This document shows, in pieces, positions 62,235 through 64,000 of a stretch of DNA of 64,000 nt. Source of the stretch: Denitrificimonas halotolerans. Its GTDB lineage: Bacteria > Pseudomonadota > Gammaproteobacteria > Pseudomonadales > Pseudomonadaceae. The translations under genes and the position numbers were made by a program. The notes below the pieces were generated by a model. It was given only the letters and a program-made list of their open reading frames with translations, did no database searches and was not told where the DNA came from. Numbering within the stretch: position 1 is the first letter of the stretch; each line of letters begins with the position of its first letter. Location: the NCBI RefSeq assembly GCF_034259425.1, contig NZ_JAXIVU010000001.1, forward strand, positions 62,001-126,000. The letters run 5' to 3'.

Positions 62235-62670
62235 GCAACTTTAGCAATAGCCTACACCAATAGCAAATCCAACTTTGTTTGTATCTCACTTATAAGACAG
62301 TGCCTCAAACACAGTAACTCAACATATAACCGGCGAATGTCACCAGTGACTCATGAAAAGCTGTGTGTTATGACTCTAAAAAGTATCAAAAGAGCCTCAG
62401 GTCTTATCGGACGCCGAGTCTAATGGGTCAAAACTAACCCCTGAAATAATAGTCATTGCTGCACACCCTAGAGTTCTGCAAGCAGATAAAGCGCATTAAA
62501 ACAGGCCCAAATCTATATATGGGTGACCCGCTTTATTTACCCATTACACTCGGTAACCATTTAACGTAACAATTCAAGAATTAGCTCACGTGGCAGCTAC
62601 ATCCTCATATTTTGCTTGATCACCCGAAACAGCAGACTCGGCTTTCACCCCTAATGCCGTTCATCCTATA
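62235..62670. other. Intergenic sequence, no recognised gene
   Basis: About 430 bases between the riboswitch and the tnpB relic. A promoter for mntP should lie in the first part. I see no gene with a ribosome site and no clear left end of the transposon. Confidence 0.4.
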
Positions 62671-63715
62671 TTAAAAGTCCGAGTCCGAGACAGGCATGTG
62701 CCCTTGCTAAACCGCATGGCTCGAAGCGTCAATTTCGTCTGGAATTTTTGTTAATGAATTAAGTCAACACTCGATTAAAGAGCGTGGTGTGTTTTTGTTA
62801 GCTTACGATATGCAACCCTACACCAAAGGTGCTGGTAAAGAACCAGGGGTGCACAGCTAAACCTTACAGTGCATCGCGGGTGAGTATGTCACACGCCGCA
62901 AGCAGTTTAAGAAGGTGCGGCTGAACTGGCGCAAATCAGGTGGTGTACTCCGCTCATTGGGCTGGATACCCGTCAATACAGGTGCAGCTCAATGGAAAAA
63001 CGGGCAGATCTACCATAATGGCCACTACTTCAAGGTGTGGGATAGCTACGGTTTGAGCCAATATAAATTCCGCTCGGCCAGTTTCAATGAAGATGCCCGT
63101 GGCCGCTGGTACTTCAATGTAGTGGTGGAGGTGGAGGTCGAGCCAAGCAAAGGCCAAGACCGTATCGGTATTGACCTGGGTTTGACCGACACTGCCACCT
63201 GCTCGGATGGCACAAAACTGGAAGTGGGCCGCTTCTACCGTGGCCTTGAGGAAAAATTAGCCATAGCGCAACGAGCCAGAAATAAAACCCAAGTCAAAAC
63301 CATTCATGCGAAAATCGCTAACCGTAGAAAAGATGCCCTGCACAAGTTCAGCCGCACGCTGGTCAACCGCTGCGGTGAAATCTATGTCGGTAATGTCAGT
63401 AGTTTAAAACTTGTTAAAACCACGATGGCCAAGTCAGTGCTGGACGCTGGCTGGGGTCAATTAAAAACAATGCTGGACTATAAATGCGCTCACGCAGGCA
63501 TTGTTTTTAAGGAAGTTGACGAGGCATACACGACCCAAACCTGTTCGAGTTGCGGCAGTTTGCCCGAGTCGAGGCCGAAAGGTATCGCAGGACTTGGAAT
63601 AAGAGAATGGACGTGCAGTGGGTGTAGTGTCACCCACGATCGCGATACCAACGCGTCACGTAACATTCTCGCGGCTGGGCATGGTCGTCTAGCAGTAGGA
63701 ATTCCCGTCCTTTAG
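62671..63715 (+). pseudogene. tnpB: tnpB (IS200/IS605 family RNA-guided nuclease), broken by frameshift and nonsense codon
   Basis: The reading starts near 62671 (LKVRVRD), shows ARSVNFVWNF, then needs a one-base shift at 62752 to continue NELSQHSIKERG. A TAA replaces the expected Gln codon at 62858-62860 (HS-stop-TLQ). From 62915 to 63715 the frame is intact for 266 residues: RuvC-I GIDLGLTD, zinc finger CSSCG...CSGC, and final HDRDTNASRNI. The RuvC-II position, Glu or Asp in active relatives, reads VGNVSS here with Asn. No tnpA is present. It is non-functional as full-length protein. Confidence 0.8.
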
Positions 63716-63732
63716 GTCGGGGAGGATGTCAA
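63695..63732 (+). mobile_element. Right end of the IS200/IS605-type element
   Basis: Hairpin CCCGTCCTTTAGGTCGGGG right after the tnpB stop, followed by AGGATGTCAA. This is the usual right-end structure of tnpB-only elements, and in active copies also the 3' end of the omegaRNA. The similar hairpin at 36.77 kb marks the second relic. Confidence 0.7.
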
Positions 63733-64000
63733 ATAGCCTGTAGTACTCGCAGTGGTTTTAGCAACTAAAGCTAAATATATTTGAACTCGAGCAACAACTT
63801 CTTCGGGGTCATAAAGCTTAATAATATAGTCAACACCACCGCCAGTAAGACCAGCAATTTTTTTGATCCACTTCACTATCGGAACTTAAATATAAGATAG
63901 GTATATGCGCAGTTGCAGCATTAGCTTTTAAACGTCGACATAAAGCAAAGCCATCCATTCGTGGCATATGTACATCTAAAATAATCAAATCTGATACTAT
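63733..64000 (-). pseudogene. Response-regulator receiver fragment, frameshifted and cut by the IS element
   Basis: On the minus strand from base 64000 the frame reads SDLIILDVHMPRMDGF, CRRLKANAATAHIPILYLSSDSE, a CheY-like receiver domain with the phospho-acceptor Asp in LDVHMP. At a run of seven A (63858-63864) it shifts; with six A it would continue KIAGLTGGGVDYIIK and run to the transposon end at about 63733. The upstream part of the gene lies beyond the window. A sequencing error in the A-run cannot be excluded. Confidence 0.65.

Noticed and set aside
62062..62289. An N-terminal extension of MntP
   Set aside because: The extension translates the riboswitch; the ATG at 62061 has a ribosome site and gives the usual family length.
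62121..62423. A 100-codon plus-strand frame
   Set aside because: It is antisense to the yybP-ykoY riboswitch, whose conserved sequence explains the region.

Overview
The window reads as chromosomal DNA of a gammaproteobacterium, most likely a lower-GC lineage of the Pseudomonadaceae. This is an inference from gene content, a catB-type cassette, DUF1302/DUF1329 gene pairs and base composition judged by eye. Nearly all of positions 1-59,600 is one steroid catabolic region. Gene sets for A/B-ring opening, C/D-ring degradation and side-chain removal are present. A 7alpha-hydroxysteroid-dehydrogenase-like gene and a C5 side-chain style beta-oxidation set suggest bile acids as substrates, alongside or instead of testosterone-like steroids.

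Layout. 1-1,639 (minus): an RND/MMPL exporter (cut by the window edge) and a YCF48-like exported beta-propeller. 1,896-16,501 (minus): a tightly packed 15-gene operon, hsaC(tesB)-ipdA-ipdB-crotonase-ipdC-echA20-two acyl-CoA dehydrogenase (ACAD) pairs-fadA6-SDR-ipdF-maoC-thiolase, ending in a strong terminator. 16,702-20,566 (minus): Ltp2-like aldolase, DUF35-MaoC fusion and a GMC oxidoreductase. 20,753-26,827 (minus): acyl-CoA synthetase, MBL-fold hydrolase, DUF1302 and DUF1329. 27,070-31,434 (plus): MFS transporter, hsaD and an old-yellow-enzyme/FadH-like reductase. 31,647-36,084 (minus): CoA ligase, an ACAD pair and a small secreted peptide. 36,795-44,685 (minus): a second DUF1302/DUF1329 pair, kshB, an SDR, kstD and hsaA. 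44,972-46,402 (minus): a steroid-aldehyde-dehydrogenase-like gene. 46,616-53,863 (plus): hsaB, a 7alpha-HSDH-like SDR, hsaE, hsaG, hsaF, an MFS transporter and a serine hydrolase. 53,906-59,583: EthD protein, MFS transporter, a LuxR-type regulator resembling TeiR in layout, a FAD oxidoreductase and an SDR.

How it works together. Steroid acids would be activated by the FadD-type ligases. Heteromeric ACAD pairs, hydratases, SDRs and thiolases shorten the side chain, and the Ltp2/DUF35-MaoC pair and the aldehyde dehydrogenase handle its final cleavage. KstD and KshB (its oxygenase partner KshA is not in the window) open ring B. HsaA/HsaB hydroxylate and HsaC cleaves ring A, HsaD hydrolyses the product, and HsaE/F/G turn the C6 fragment into central metabolites. 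IpdF, IpdC, EchA20, IpdAB and FadA6 degrade rings C and D. DUF1302/DUF1329, YCF48 and RND proteins probably move hydrophobic substrates across the envelope.

The most notable unexplained signal is a 20-bp dyad, CATCGTCC-N4-GGACGATG. It occurs at eleven intergenic or promoter positions, usually with its conserved half-site 64-77 bp before the start codon and pointing at the gene. It defines a candidate regulon, and the LuxR-type protein in the window is a plausible but unproven ligand.

The right end (59,600-64,000) is different. It holds an initiator tRNA-Met, a group II intron relic ending at the 3' end of a catB acetyltransferase cassette with a possible attC, mntP under a yybP-ykoY manganese riboswitch, a decayed tnpB element and a response-regulator fragment that the element truncates. 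A second tnpB relic lies inside the steroid region near 36.7 kb.
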